This document shows, piece after piece, positions 33,563-42,804 of a DNA stretch of 64,000 nucleotides. The DNA is taken from positions 3,720,001 to 3,784,000 of the forward strand of contig NZ_CP163525.1 of the NCBI RefSeq assembly GCF_041080655.1. Direction: 5' to 3'. A model generated the notes under the pieces. It had not been told where the DNA came from. It saw only the letters and a program-made list of their open reading frames with translations, and did not search any database. How positions within the stretch are numbered: the first letter of the stretch is position 1; every line of letters begins with the position of its first letter. A program made the position numbers and the translations under genes. The DNA comes from Streptomyces sp. CG4 (GTDB lineage: Bacteria > Actinomycetota > Actinomycetes > Streptomycetales > Streptomycetaceae).

Positions 33563-34858
33563 ATGTCTCCCGCCAGTACCGGGGCGTCCACCACCGTGGG
33601 CGCCACCCTGCCCGTCCCGTCCGTCGACGCCACCGACTCCGACACCCGTATGACCCCGGGCGGCCCCGGCTATCGCCGGATGAGCCTCGCCCTCTTCCTC
33701 GCCGGAGTCGCGACCTTCGCCCTCCTGTATTCGACCCAGGCCCTGCTCCCGCTGATCTCCGGTGAGTTCGGGGTCGCGCCGGGCGAGGCGAGCTGGACGG
33801 TGGCGGCCGCGACCGGCGGACTGGCCCTGTTCGTACTGCCGATGAGCGCCCTGTCCGAGCGCTACGGCCGCCGTACGGTGATGACGGCCTCGCTGGCCGT
33901 CGCGGTCACGGTCGGCATGCTGGTGCCGTTCGCGCCGTCGCTCGGCGCGCTGGTGGTGCTGCGGGCGGTGCAGGGCGCGGCGCTCGCCGGTCTGCCGGCC
34001 TCGGCGCAGGCCTATCTGGCCGAGGAGGTCCGGCCGAAGGCGCTGATCACGGCGATCGGCCTGTTCGTCGCGGGCAACAGCGTCGGCGGCATGAGCGGCC
34101 GGGTGATCACGGGCTGGGTGGCCCAGGAGTGGGGCTGGCGGGTCGCCGTCGGGGCGATCGGCGTGATCGCGGTCGGCTGTGCGGTGGCGTTCCGGTTGCT
34201 GCTGCCGGCTCCGCGGCACTTCACGGCGGGCTCGCTGCGGCCCCGCGTCCTGCTCGGCACGGTCCGCGACCATCTCGCGAACCCGCTGTTGCGCAGGCTG
34301 TACGCGATCGGCGCGCTGTTCATGACGGTGTTCGGCGGGGTCTACACGGTGATCGGCTACCGGCTGACCGAGGCGCCGTTCGGGCTGCCGCAGGGCATCG
34401 CGGGCTCGATCTTCCTGGTCTATCTGGTGGGCACGGTCTCCGCGTCCGTGGCGGGCCGGCTGGTGGGCCGGCTCGGCCGCCGGGGCGCGCTGTATCTGGC
34501 GGGCGGTACGACGGCGGCGGGCCTGCTGCTCTCGCTGGCTCCCGCGCTGCCGCTGGTCCTGCTGGGCCTGGTGCTGATCACGGCGGGCTTCTTCGCGGGC
34601 CACGCGGTCGCCTCCTCGGCGGTCAGCAAGACGGCCACCGAGGGCCGCGCCCAGGCCTCGGCCCTGTACCAGTCCATGTACTACATCGGCTCCAGCGCCG
34701 GCAGCATGGTCGGTGCGACGGCCTTCCACACGGAGGGCTGGAGCGGCACGGTCGGCGTGGGACTGCTGGCGGTGCTGGGCGTCGTCACCATCACGGTGTT
34801 CGGCACCCGGGCGGCCCGGGTGGCGGCCCGGAGTTCGCTGGTGGCCAACGCACACTGA
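33563..34858 (+). CDS. MFS efflux transporter (12 helices)
   Basis: 431 residues, twelve predicted transmembrane helices. Typical loops: LSERYGRRTVMTASL after helix 2, and the YnfM/arabinose-efflux style repeat VGRLGRRGALYLAGG in the second half. Probable proton-driven export of a small molecule. ATG 33563 chosen over GTG 33539: TACGGT lies 6 bases upstream, suggesting a leaderless message. Substrate unknown; presumably controlled by the divergent LysR. Confidence 0.88.
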   Translation: MSPASTGASTTVGATLPVPSVDATDSDTRMTPGGPGYRRMSLALFLAGVATFALLYSTQALLPLISGEFGVAPGEASWTVAAATGGLALFVLPMSALSERYGRRTVMTASLAVAVTVGMLVPFAPSLGALVVLRAVQGAALAGLPASAQAYLAEEVRPKALITAIGLFVAGNSVGGMSGRVITGWVAQEWGWRVAVGAIGVIAVGCAVAFRLLLPAPRHFTAGSLRPRVLLGTVRDHLANPLLRRLYAIGALFMTVFGGVYTVIGYRLTEAPFGLPQGIAGSIFLVYLVGTVSASVAGRLVGRLGRRGALYLAGGTTAAGLLLSLAPALPLVLLGLVLITAGFFAGHAVASSAVSKTATEGRAQASALYQSMYYIGSSAGSMVGATAFHTEGWSGTVGVGLLAVLGVVTITVFGTRAARVAARSSLVANAH

Positions 34859-34890
34859 GGCGCCCTCGGGGGCGCGGGCCGTATCGATGG

Positions 34891-34934
34891 GCGGCTTCGC
34901 CGCGTGGGTGCGGGCGACCACGCGGCGAAGCCGC
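34891..34934. terminator. Stem-loop after MFS gene, part of dispersed repeat copy 4
   Basis: A perfect 17-bp stem (34891-34907 with 34918-34934), 10-base loop. It is embedded in a copy of the GGGGCGCGGG...CGTATCGAT element that starts near 34868. Confidence 0.82.
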
Positions 34935-35086
34935 GGCCGCCCGCGGACCGCACCACCCGAGTTCTCCGGCACACCACCCCTCACCTGCACTTCTACGCAC
35001 TCCGGGCGCCATTGTCAGTGCCCTGCGGTAGCTTCCCAAGTGGCGCGAAGGAGCGTCACAGGACCGGCCACAGGGGTGGGTGGACG

Positions 35087-36100
35087 ATGGGCAAGGGCAC
35101 GGCGACGGCGGACCTCGACGTCGCACTGGAGAAACACCGGACCGAGCTGACCGGGTACTGCTACCGGATGCTCGGCTCCTCCTTCGAGGCCGAGGACGCG
35201 GTGCAGGACACCCTGGTACGGGCCTGGCGGAGCTACGAGAAGTTCGAGGGCCGCTCCTCGCTGCGCTCGTGGCTGTACCGGATCGCGACGAACGTGTGCC
35301 TGGACATGCTGACGGCGGGCAACAAGCGGGCGCGGCCGATGGACCTCACCGAGTCGACGCCGCTCGCCCAGGTGGCCCTGTCCCCCCGCCCGGACAACAC
35401 CTGGCTGGAGCCGGTGCCGGACGCACGCGTACTGCCGTCGGTCGACGACCCGGCGGAGGCGGCGGTGGCCAAGGAGTCGATCCGGCTGGCCTTCATGGCG
35501 GCCCTGCAGCAACTGCCGCCCAAGCAGCGGGCGGTGCTGATCCTGCGCGAGGTGCTGGCCTGGAAGGCGAGCGAGGTCGCCGAGCTGCTGGGCACCTCGG
35601 TCGCCTCGGTCAACAGCGCGCTGCAGCGGGCCCGGGCCACGCTCGCGGAGCGCGCGGACACGGGTGACGAGGGCGCGGTGTCCGACCCGCTGGACGAGGA
35701 GCAGCAAAGACTCCTGGAGCGGTATGTCAAAGCCTTCGAGGGCTACGACATGACGGCGCTCACGGCGCTGCTCCACGAGGACGCCGTCATGACGATGCCG
35801 CCGTTCGACCTGTGGCTGCGCGGCCCGGGTGACATCACCGGTTTCATGACCACCCTCGGTGCCTCCTGCGCCGGTTCCCGTCTGCTGCCGGTGCAGGTCA
35901 ACGGCCTGCCGGGGTTCGCGCACTACAAGCCGGACGAGGAGAAGGGCGGTTTCAGCCCCTGGGCCGTGCAGGTGCTGGAGCTGTCAGACGGCCGGATCAC
36001 CGGTTTCCACTGCTTCCTCGACACCAAGCGGTGGTTCCCGCTCTTCGGCCTGCCCCTCCACCTGGAAGCGGAGCCCGACGAGGCCGAGCAGGCCGAGTAG
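35087..36100 (+). CDS. ECF sigma factor with C-terminal SnoaL-like domain
   Basis: 337 residues. Sigma region 2 (GYCYRMLGSSFEAEDAVQDT, RSWLYRIATNVCLDML) and region 4 (LQQLPPKQRAVLILREVLAW, ASEVAELLGTSVASVNSAL) are followed by a roughly 130-residue SnoaL-like extension (LERYVKAFEGYDMTALTALL ... WAVQVLELSDGRITGFHCFL). This layout marks the SigG/SigJ-like ECF groups that lack a classical anti-sigma and are thought to be tuned by the extension. The 3' end overlaps the convergent STAS gene by 117 bases. Confidence 0.9.
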   Translation: MGKGTATADLDVALEKHRTELTGYCYRMLGSSFEAEDAVQDTLVRAWRSYEKFEGRSSLRSWLYRIATNVCLDMLTAGNKRARPMDLTESTPLAQVALSPRPDNTWLEPVPDARVLPSVDDPAEAAVAKESIRLAFMAALQQLPPKQRAVLILREVLAWKASEVAELLGTSVASVNSALQRARATLAERADTGDEGAVSDPLDEEQQRLLERYVKAFEGYDMTALTALLHEDAVMTMPPFDLWLRGPGDITGFMTTLGASCAGSRLLPVQVNGLPGFAHYKPDEEKGGFSPWAVQVLELSDGRITGFHCFLDTKRWFPLFGLPLHLEAEPDEAEQAE

Positions 36101-36370
36101 CGCGGGATCGGGGTCCCGCAGCCGGATCCGCCCGCCACTGCGGCGGGCGGCCAGCTCCAGCCGGGCCAGGAGATCCACCACCCCCAGCCCCGGCGGCCCG
36201 ACCCCGGCCACATCACACACGGCGACCCGCTCCCCGTCCCCCGCCACCCTCGTCCGCACCTGCTCACACAGCGCCGCCACCGCGTCCCGGGCGACGGGGC
36301 CGGCCGGCACGAGCACGGCGGGAGTTTCGGCATCCACGTGCGGTAGACCGACGGGGCACACCGAACTCAT
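35984..36370 (-). CDS. STAS-domain protein overlapping the sigma gene
   Basis: 128 residues with a STAS-like pattern: TPAVLVPAGPVARDAVAALC, VAVCDVAGVGPPGLGVVDLL (a Gly where many phosphorylated antagonists have Ser) and GGRIRLRDPDPALLGLLGLV, ending in EEREPPLGVEEAVETGDPAV. STAS proteins act as anti-sigma antagonists. Its 3' third runs antisense through the end of the sigma gene. I recall this convergent pair from other Streptomyces, which supports it over a chance frame. Confidence 0.62.
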   Translation of the reverse strand: MSSVCPVGLPHVDAETPAVLVPAGPVARDAVAALCEQVRTRVAGDGERVAVCDVAGVGPPGLGVVDLLARLELAARRSGGRIRLRDPDPALLGLLGLVGLRFQVEGQAEEREPPLGVEEAVETGDPAV

Positions 36371-36396
36371 CGCCTCGGCAAGGGCCCGAGGTGAGG

Positions 36397-36981
36397 TCAG
36401 TCGACGGGGAACTCGCCGGTGTCGATCGTGACGTCGAACGGCGCCGGGAGCTTGATGGGATCGCCGAACTTCACGGCGCTGAGGACCCGGTAGACATCGC
36501 CCTTCGGTTCCCCGTAGAGGGTCGCGGTGGGGCCTCCGGGGGCCCAGCGGTCGATGAGGAGGTAGAGCGGGATCCCGGCGGTGGCGTAGGCGGCGGCCTT
36601 GCTGACGCGGTCGTGGCGGGCGTTGGACTTGGAGGTCACTTCGACGACGAGTTCGGCGAGGGCGGCGGGGACGTAGGAGTCCGTCTCCAGGTGCTCCTGC
36701 ACCGGCATGACCAGCAGGTCCGGGACGAGCATGCCCAGCCGTGACGGTACGGCGATCGACAGTGTCTGGAAGATCCCCCAGTCGTCCGGAATCACGGAGT
36801 AGAGGCGACGCTGGATACGTTCCGCGATCACGTTGTGGCGGAACGCGGGAGAAGGTGACACGGTGATGATCCCCTCAATGATCTCCACCTTGCTGCCCTC
36901 GGGCCATTCCATCTCCTCCCAGTACCGGACGAGGTCGTCCCAGTTCTGGTCGGGGTCCTGGCTCACGGTGAGTGCGCTCAT
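36397..36981 (-). CDS. Uma2-family (DUF820) putative endonuclease, copy 1
   Basis: 194 residues of the Uma2 family, a PD-(D/E)xK-like nuclease fold that is expanded in Streptomyces with unknown cellular role. Visible: VEIIEGIITVSPSP, LVPDLLVMP (active Asp), ELVVEVTSKSNARHDRVSKA (Glu-x-Thr and basic residues) and YATAGIPLYLLIDR. AGGAGA precedes the ATG. A distant relative lies at 62792. Confidence 0.85.
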   Translation of the reverse strand: MSALTVSQDPDQNWDDLVRYWEEMEWPEGSKVEIIEGIITVSPSPAFRHNVIAERIQRRLYSVIPDDWGIFQTLSIAVPSRLGMLVPDLLVMPVQEHLETDSYVPAALAELVVEVTSKSNARHDRVSKAAAYATAGIPLYLLIDRWAPGGPTATLYGEPKGDVYRVLSAVKFGDPIKLPAPFDVTIDTGEFPVD

Positions 36982-37076
36982 GGCGGTCTCCTATCGGTGC
37001 GTCACCGATCCCAGCATGCCGAAGGGGACCGGTGCGGGTCCACCGATCCCCTTCACCCGAACGAGAAACTACCTGT

Positions 37077-38360
37077 TCAGGCGATGCGCTCCAGCACCAC
37101 CGGCGATGCCGTGAAGTCGGTGCCGGGGGCCGCGATGTCGTACGAGCCCTCCACCGACTGCAGCGCGTACTCGAAGCGCTCGGGGGTGTCGGTGTGGAGG
37201 GTGAGGAGGGGCTGGCCCTCGGTCACGGTGTCGCCCGGCTTGGCGTGCATCTCGATGCCTGCCGCCGCCTGCACCGGGTCCTCCTTGCGGGCGCGGCCGG
37301 CGCCCAGGCGCCAGGCGGCGACACCGATGTCGTAGGCGTCGAGGCGGGTCAGGACGCCGGAGGACGGGGCCTTGATCACGTGCTGTTCGCGGGACGTGGG
37401 CAGCGCCGCGTCCGGGTCGCCGCCCTGGGCCGCGATCATCCGGCGCCAGACGTCCATCGCCGAGCCGTCGGCCAGGGCCTTCGCCGGGTCGGCGTCCTTC
37501 ACGCCCGCCGCGTCCAGCATTTCGCGGGCCAGGGCGATCGTCAGCTCGACCACGTCCGCGGGGCCGCCGCCGGCCAGGACCTCCACCGACTCGCGGACCT
37601 CCAGCGCGTTGCCCGCCGTGAGGCCGAGCGGGGTCGACATGTCTGTCAGGAGGGCGACCGTCTTCACTCCGTGGTCCGTGCCGAGGCCGACCATCGTCGA
37701 CGCCAGTTCGCGGGCGTCGTCCAGCGTCTTCATGAAGGCGCCGCTGCCCACCTTCACGTCCAGCACCAGCGAGCCCGTGCCCTCGGCGATCTTCTTCGAC
37801 ATGATGGACGAGGCGATCAGCGGGATCGCCTCCACCGTGCCGGTCACATCCCGCAGCGCGTACAGCTTCTTGTCCGCCGGGGCCAGGCCGTCGCCCGCCG
37901 CGCAGATCACCGCGCCCGTCGTGTCCAGGACGTGCAGCATCTCCTCGTTCGAGAGCAGCGCGCGCCAGCCGGGGATCGACTCCAGCTTGTCCAGGGTCCC
38001 GCCGGTGTGGCCGAGGCCCCGGCCCGAGAGCTGCGGGACCGCGGCGCCGCAGGCCGCGACGAGCGGGGCCAGCGGCAGGGTGATCTTGTCGCCGACGCCG
38101 CCCGTAGAGTGCTTGTCGGCCGTCGGGCGGGACAGGGCCGAGAAGTCCATGCGCTCGCCGGAGGCGATCATCGCCGCCGTCCAGCGGGCGATCTCGCGCC
38201 GGTTCATGCCGTTGAGCAGGATCGCCATGGCGAGCGCGGACATCTGCTCGTCGGCGACCTCGCCGCGGGTGTACGCGTCGATGACCCAGTCGATCTGTTC
38301 GTCGGTCAGCTCGCCGCGGTCCCGCTTGGTGCGGATGACGGAGATGGCGTCCATGGCCAT
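37077..38360 (-). CDS. deoA: Thymidine/pyrimidine-nucleoside phosphorylase
   Basis: Phosphorolyses thymidine and deoxyuridine (perhaps uridine) to base and deoxyribose-1-phosphate. 427 residues: N-terminal helical domain (VIRTKRDRGELTDEQIDWVI), phosphate loop DKHSTGGVGDKITLPLAPLV, SGRGLGHTGGTLDKLESIPG, DVKVGSGAFMKTLDDA, and a C-terminal domain with GDTVTEGQPLLTLHTD. ATG 38360 follows GAAGGGAA. Last recognisable gene of the bmp-ABC-cdd-deoA set, 76 bases after cdd, with a hairpin in that gap. Confidence 0.95.
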   Translation of the reverse strand: MAMDAISVIRTKRDRGELTDEQIDWVIDAYTRGEVADEQMSALAMAILLNGMNRREIARWTAAMIASGERMDFSALSRPTADKHSTGGVGDKITLPLAPLVAACGAAVPQLSGRGLGHTGGTLDKLESIPGWRALLSNEEMLHVLDTTGAVICAAGDGLAPADKKLYALRDVTGTVEAIPLIASSIMSKKIAEGTGSLVLDVKVGSGAFMKTLDDARELASTMVGLGTDHGVKTVALLTDMSTPLGLTAGNALEVRESVEVLAGGGPADVVELTIALAREMLDAAGVKDADPAKALADGSAMDVWRRMIAAQGGDPDAALPTSREQHVIKAPSSGVLTRLDAYDIGVAAWRLGAGRARKEDPVQAAAGIEMHAKPGDTVTEGQPLLTLHTDTPERFEYALQSVEGSYDIAAPGTDFTASPVVLERIA

Positions 38361-38386
38361 GGCGTTCCCTTCGAAGAAGTGCGAAA

Positions 38387-38433
38387 CGTACGGCCCCTCC
38401 GAAGGCGAAACCAGCGCTCGGAGGGGCCGTACG
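38387..38433 (-). terminator. Intercistronic stem-loop between cdd and deoA
   Basis: A perfect 16-bp stem (38387-38402 with 38418-38433), 15-base loop, filling the cdd-deoA gap. No T run. It may partly terminate, or protect the upstream message and lower deoA expression. Confidence 0.75.
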
Positions 38434-38436
38434 GCG

Positions 38437-38841
38437 TTACTTGGTGAGATGGTTCGGGCCGAAGGCCTGCGGCAGCATCTCGGAGAGGGGCAGGACGCCC
38501 GCCGGGGTGTCCATGAGGAGGTCCGGGCCGCCGAACTCGTACAGCAGCTGGCGGCAGCGGCCGCACGGCACGAGCAGGGCGCCCGTGCCGTCCACGCAGG
38601 TGAAGTGCGTGAGGCGGCCGCCGCCCGAGCGCTGCAGATCCGAGACCAGGCCGCACTCGGCGCACAGTCCGAGGCCGTAGGAGGCGTTCTCCACATTGCA
38701 GCCGGTGACCGTGCGGCCGTCGTCGACCCGGGCCGCCACACCGACCGGGAAGCCGGAGTAGGGGGCGTAGGCGTGGGACATCGCCTCCCGCGCCACCTCC
38801 CTGAGCGCCTCCCAGTCGAACTCGGCGGCTTGCTGTGTCAC
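38437..38841 (-). CDS. cdd: Cytidine deaminase
   Basis: Deaminates (deoxy)cytidine to (deoxy)uridine, the substrate for DeoA. 134 residues with YAPYSGFPVGVAARVDDGR, zinc site CNVENASYGLGLCAECG (Cys and catalytic Glu) and PCGRCRQLLYEFGG. Homotetrameric-type length. The GTG start overlaps the permease stop (GTGA). Confidence 0.95.
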   Translation of the reverse strand: MTQQAAEFDWEALREVAREAMSHAYAPYSGFPVGVAARVDDGRTVTGCNVENASYGLGLCAECGLVSDLQRSGGGRLTHFTCVDGTGALLVPCGRCRQLLYEFGGPDLLMDTPAGVLPLSEMLPQAFGPNHLTK

Positions 38842-40124
38842 TTGCCCTGGCCCTTCCGGTAGCGCATACCGTCCGCCTTCGGCATCCGCAGGCGCTGCGC
38901 CGACAGGGACAGCACCAGCAGGGTGACGACGTACGGGGTGGCGCCCACGAAGTCGCTCGGGACCGTGTCGGTGAGCAGGTACCAGACCAGGATCACCGCG
39001 GCCATGACGAGACTGATCAGGCCCTGCAGCATCGCCTTGCGGTACAGCTTCCAGCCTGCCAGGGCCACGAGCAGGACCACCAGCAGGAGCAGCAGCGCGT
39101 GCACGGTCGTACCGCCGTTGCGCAGCTGGAGCGCGTCGGAGTAGCCGAACAGGCCGGCGCCCATCGCCAGGCCGCCCGGACGCCAGTTGCCGAAGATCAT
39201 CGCCGCGAGGCCGATGTAGCCGCGGCCACCGGTCTGGCCCTCCAGGTAGGTGTGCGAGGTGACCAGGGCCAGGAAGGCGCCGCCGAGGCCGGCGAGGCCA
39301 CCGGAGACGGCTACGGCCACGTACTTGTACGAGTACACGTTGACGCCGAGCGACTCCGCGGCGGTCGGGTTCTCGCCGCAGGAGCGCAGCCGCAGACCGA
39401 ACGGCGTGCGCCACAGCAGCCACCAGCTGCCGACGAACAGCAGCACGGCGATGATCGTCACCACGGACAGGTTGGTGACCAGGCCGCCGAGGATGCCGGC
39501 GAGGTCGGAGACCAGGAACCAGTGGTGCTTCTCGATCGAGTTCAGGCCGCTGGACAGGCCGGGCACGGTGACCTGGGGCAGCGAGTCGACCGGCGGGGAC
39601 TGCTTGGGGTTGCCGCCCGCGTCGGCCGCCTTGCCGGTGTTGAAGAACAGCTTGGCGAGGTACTGGGTGGCGCCGAGCGCGAGCAGGTTGATCGCGACAC
39701 CGGAGACGATGTGGTCGACGCCGAAGGTGACGGTGACGACGGCGTGCACCAGACCGCCGAGGACACCGAAGGCGATGCCCATCAGCAGGCCGAGCCAGGG
39801 GCTGGACTGCCAGCCGATCCAGCCGGCGCCGAAGGTGCCGAGGATCATCATGCCCTCGAGGCCGATGTTGACCACACCGGACCGCTCGGACCACAGGCCG
39901 GCGAGACCGGCGAGGCCGATCGGCACGGCGAGACCGAGGGCGGCGCTGATCTGCCCGGCGGAGTCGAGCGAGTCGGAGCCGGTGATCATGCGGACGGCGG
40001 AGACGAGCAGCAGGGCGCCGGCGACGATCATGAGGATCTGGCCCAGCGACCGGCCCGTGCTCTGGGGGGCGCCCGCCGCCTTGGGGGCCGCGGGGGGCGG
40101 CGTGTCGGTCATCGTGGCAGTCAT
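38838..40124 (-). CDS. Nucleoside ABC transporter permease, second
   Basis: 428 residues, about nine or ten transmembrane helices, of the branched-chain/ribose-type permease family used by BMP-type nucleoside importers: WSERSGVVNIGLEGMMILGT, SGVAINLLALGATQYL, SCGENPTAAESLGVNVY (coupling loop to the ATPase) and AMIFGNWRPGGLAMGAGLFG. ATG 40124 follows AGGAGG and overlaps the previous stop by one base. A Pro/Ala-rich cytosolic N-terminus precedes helix 1. Confidence 0.93.
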   Translation of the reverse strand: MTATMTDTPPPAAPKAAGAPQSTGRSLGQILMIVAGALLLVSAVRMITGSDSLDSAGQISAALGLAVPIGLAGLAGLWSERSGVVNIGLEGMMILGTFGAGWIGWQSSPWLGLLMGIAFGVLGGLVHAVVTVTFGVDHIVSGVAINLLALGATQYLAKLFFNTGKAADAGGNPKQSPPVDSLPQVTVPGLSSGLNSIEKHHWFLVSDLAGILGGLVTNLSVVTIIAVLLFVGSWWLLWRTPFGLRLRSCGENPTAAESLGVNVYSYKYVAVAVSGGLAGLGGAFLALVTSHTYLEGQTGGRGYIGLAAMIFGNWRPGGLAMGAGLFGYSDALQLRNGGTTVHALLLLLVVLLVALAGWKLYRKAMLQGLISLVMAAVILVWYLLTDTVPSDFVGATPYVVTLLVLSLSAQRLRMPKADGMRYRKGQGK

Positions 40125-41248
40125 CACGCCACCTCCTGCTTCTTCGTCGCGGCGGCCTGAGCGGCGAGTTCCGCGCCGACCTTCTGCTGCTGGCGCTTGA
40201 GGCCGTAGCGGCGGACGACCTCGTAGGCGATCACGACGCAGAGGACGATGACGCCCTCGATGACGCCGAGGATCTCCTTGTCGTAGCCCTGGAACTCCAG
40301 GTGGTTGGTGGTGCGCTCCAGGAAGCCCCACAGCAGGGCGCCGAGTGCGATGCCGATCGGGTTGTTACGGCCGAGCAGCGCGATGGCGATGCCGGTGAAG
40401 CCGATGCCGGTGGGGAAGCTCGCGTCGTACTGGTGGCTCTCGTTGAGCAGGGTGGGCAGGCCGACCAGACCGGCCACCGCACCCGAGATGATCATGCTGG
40501 TGGCGACCATCTTCTTCACCGACACACCGCTCGCGGAGGCCGCGGACTCGGACTGGCCGACGGTGCGCAGGTCGAAGCCGAAGCGGGTGCGGCCGAGCAC
40601 GAACCAGTACGCGAGACCGACCACCACGGCGACGATGATGAAGCCGTCGAGGATGCCGGCCGGGCCCGTGTTGATGGTGAAGAAGTACGACGACGACGGC
40701 AGCGGCTTGGTGGAGACCAGGGTGCCGCCCTGCTGGAGTTCGCCGAGCCTTCCGGGCTGGAGGAGGTAGGCGATGATCGCGGTGGCGATCGAGTTCAGCA
40801 TGATGGTCGCGATGACCTCGCTGACGCCCCGGGTCACCTTGAGGATGCCGGCGATGGCGGCCCACAGGGCGCCGGTCCCCATGGCGCAGATCATGATCAG
40901 CGGGATGGCGATCCAGCCGGGCATGGTCAGCGCGCCGCCGAGGACGCCGGCGACGAACGCGGCGAGCCGGTACTGGCCGTCGACACCGATGTTGAACAGG
41001 TTCATCCGGAAGCCGATGGCCACCGAGACACCCGCGAGGTAGTACGTCGTCGCCTTGTTCAGGATGTAGACCTGGCTGTCGCTGGCGAAGCCGTAGGTCA
41101 CCATGTCGCTGAACGCGCTGCCGGGGTTCTTGCCGGTCGCGAGGATCACCAGGGCGGTGACGACGAGCGCGGCGACGACCGCGAGCAGCGGCGCGGCGAT
41201 GCCGAGGAGCAGCCGCTCCTTGTCGATGCGTTGGGTCAGCTTGTTCAT
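40124..41248 (-). CDS. Nucleoside ABC transporter permease, first
   Basis: 374 residues, about nine transmembrane helices. Typical of the YufP/NupP type: FRMNLFNIGVDGQYRLAAFV, GVSEVIATIMLNSIATAII, RTVGQSESAASASGVSVKKM (coupling loop) and FTGIAIALLGRNNPIGIALG. The ATG overlaps the ATPase stop (ATGA). Forms the membrane channel with the second permease. Confidence 0.93.
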   Translation of the reverse strand: MNKLTQRIDKERLLLGIAAPLLAVVAALVVTALVILATGKNPGSAFSDMVTYGFASDSQVYILNKATTYYLAGVSVAIGFRMNLFNIGVDGQYRLAAFVAGVLGGALTMPGWIAIPLIMICAMGTGALWAAIAGILKVTRGVSEVIATIMLNSIATAIIAYLLQPGRLGELQQGGTLVSTKPLPSSSYFFTINTGPAGILDGFIIVAVVVGLAYWFVLGRTRFGFDLRTVGQSESAASASGVSVKKMVATSMIISGAVAGLVGLPTLLNESHQYDASFPTGIGFTGIAIALLGRNNPIGIALGALLWGFLERTTNHLEFQGYDKEILGVIEGVIVLCVVIAYEVVRRYGLKRQQQKVGAELAAQAAATKKQEVA

Positions 41249-42804
41249 CGCTCGTCGTCCTCTGTGTGCTCCAGGTGGCCGGTGGCCGCACCCGTCATGG
41301 CGGAGCCCAGCTCTTCGGGGGTGATCGTGGCGGGGTCGGCGTCGGCGACCAGACGGCCGCGGTACATCACCCGCAGGGTGTCGGAGAGCCCGATCAGCTC
41401 GTCCAGGTCGGCGGAGATCAGCAGGACGGCCATGCCCTCGCGGCGGGCCTCGCGGATGTAGTCCCAGATGGCGGCCTGGGCGCCGACGTCCACACCGCGG
41501 GTGGGGTGGGCGGCGATGAGCAGCTTGGGGTTGTGGCTCATCTCGCGGCCGACGATCAGCTTCTGCTGGTTGCCGCCGGACAGCGAGGCCGCGGTGACGT
41601 CGATACCGGGGGTGCGGACGTCGTACGCCTCGACGATGCGCTCGGTGTCGGCGCGGGCGGCCTTGATGTCGATGAGCCCGCCCTTGGAGTTGGGCTTCTC
41701 GGTGACGTGGCCGAGGATGCGGTTCTCCCACAGCGGGGCTTCGAGGAGCAGGCCGTGGCGGTGGCGGTCCTCGGGGATGTAGCCGATGCCGGCCTCGCGG
41801 CGGTGGCGGGTGGCGGCGTGGGAGATGTCGGCGTCGTCGAGCGTGATCACGCCCGCGTCCGGGTGGCGCATGCCCATGATCGCCTCGACCAGCTCGGACT
41901 GGCCGTTGCCCTCCACACCGGCGATGCCGAGGACCTCGCCCTTGTGGATGGTGAAGGAGATCTGGTCCAGGATGATCCGCTCGATGCCCTCGAGGTCGGT
42001 CTGCGCGAGGTGCAGCGCGTCCACCTTCAGCATCGGGACGTCCGTGACGGTGGACTCCGCGGTCTCCGGGGTGGGCAGCTCGCTGCCGACCATCAGCTCG
42101 GCGAGCTGCTTGGGAGTGGTGCCCCGCGGCTCGACCGTGCCGACCGTCGTACCGCGCCGGATGACGGTGATCTCGTCGGCGACGGAGAGCACCTCGCCCA
42201 GCTTGTGGGAGATGAAGATGACGGTGAGGCCCTCGGCCTTCAGCTCGCGCAGGTTGGCGAAGAGGGCGTCGACCTCCTGCGGCACGAGCACGGCGGTCGG
42301 CTCGTCGAGGATGAGGGTCTTGGCGCCGCGGTAGAGGACCTTGAGGATCTCCACGCGCTGGCGGTCGGCGACGCCCAGCTCCTCCACGAGGACGTCCGGG
42401 CGGACGTTCAGGCTGTACGCGTCCGAGATCTCCTTGATCTTGGCGCGGGCCTTGCCGCCGATGCCGTACAGCTTCTCCGCGCCGAGGACGACGTTCTCCA
42501 GCACGGTGAGGTTGTCGGCGAGCATGAAGTGCTGGTGCACCATGCCGATGCCGCGGGCGATGGCGTCGCCGGGGTTGTGCAGGACGACCTGCTCCCCGTT
42601 GACCGTGATGGTGCCCTCGTCCGGCTGCTGCATGCCGTAGAGGATCTTCATCAGGGTCGACTTGCCGGCGCCGTTCTCACCGCACAGGGCGTGGACGGTT
42701 CCGGTGCGGACGGTGATGTCGATGTCCTTGTTGGCAACGACACCGGGGAAACGCTTGGTGATGCCGCGCAGTTCGACGGCAGCGGGAGGGCTGGACGCGT
42801 TGAT
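41245..42804 (-). CDS. Nucleoside ABC transporter ATPase (two nucleotide-binding domains), apparent ATC start
   Basis: 519 residues, a YufO/NupO/RbsA-type double ATPase energising nucleoside uptake. Domain 1: Walker A GENGAGKST about 50 residues in, signature region ELGVADRQRVEILKVLYRG, Walker B TLILDEPTAVL. Domain 2: GVEGNGQSELVEAI, LSGGNQQKLIVGREM, LLIAAHPTRGVDVGA. No ATG, GTG or TTG exists in frame ahead of Walker A. The family start falls at ATC (42804-42802), 8 bases after GAGGAG, and gives (M)NASSPPAAVELRGITKRFPG. The first in-frame ATG (42651) would delete Walker A. Confidence 0.9.
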   Translation of the reverse strand: MNASSPPAAVELRGITKRFPGVVANKDIDITVRTGTVHALCGENGAGKSTLMKILYGMQQPDEGTITVNGEQVVLHNPGDAIARGIGMVHQHFMLADNLTVLENVVLGAEKLYGIGGKARAKIKEISDAYSLNVRPDVLVEELGVADRQRVEILKVLYRGAKTLILDEPTAVLVPQEVDALFANLRELKAEGLTVIFISHKLGEVLSVADEITVIRRGTTVGTVEPRGTTPKQLAELMVGSELPTPETAESTVTDVPMLKVDALHLAQTDLEGIERIILDQISFTIHKGEVLGIAGVEGNGQSELVEAIMGMRHPDAGVITLDDADISHAATRHRREAGIGYIPEDRHRHGLLLEAPLWENRILGHVTEKPNSKGGLIDIKAARADTERIVEAYDVRTPGIDVTAASLSGGNQQKLIVGREMSHNPKLLIAAHPTRGVDVGAQAAIWDYIREARREGMAVLLISADLDELIGLSDTLRVMYRGRLVADADPATITPEELGSAMTGAATGHLEHTEDDER

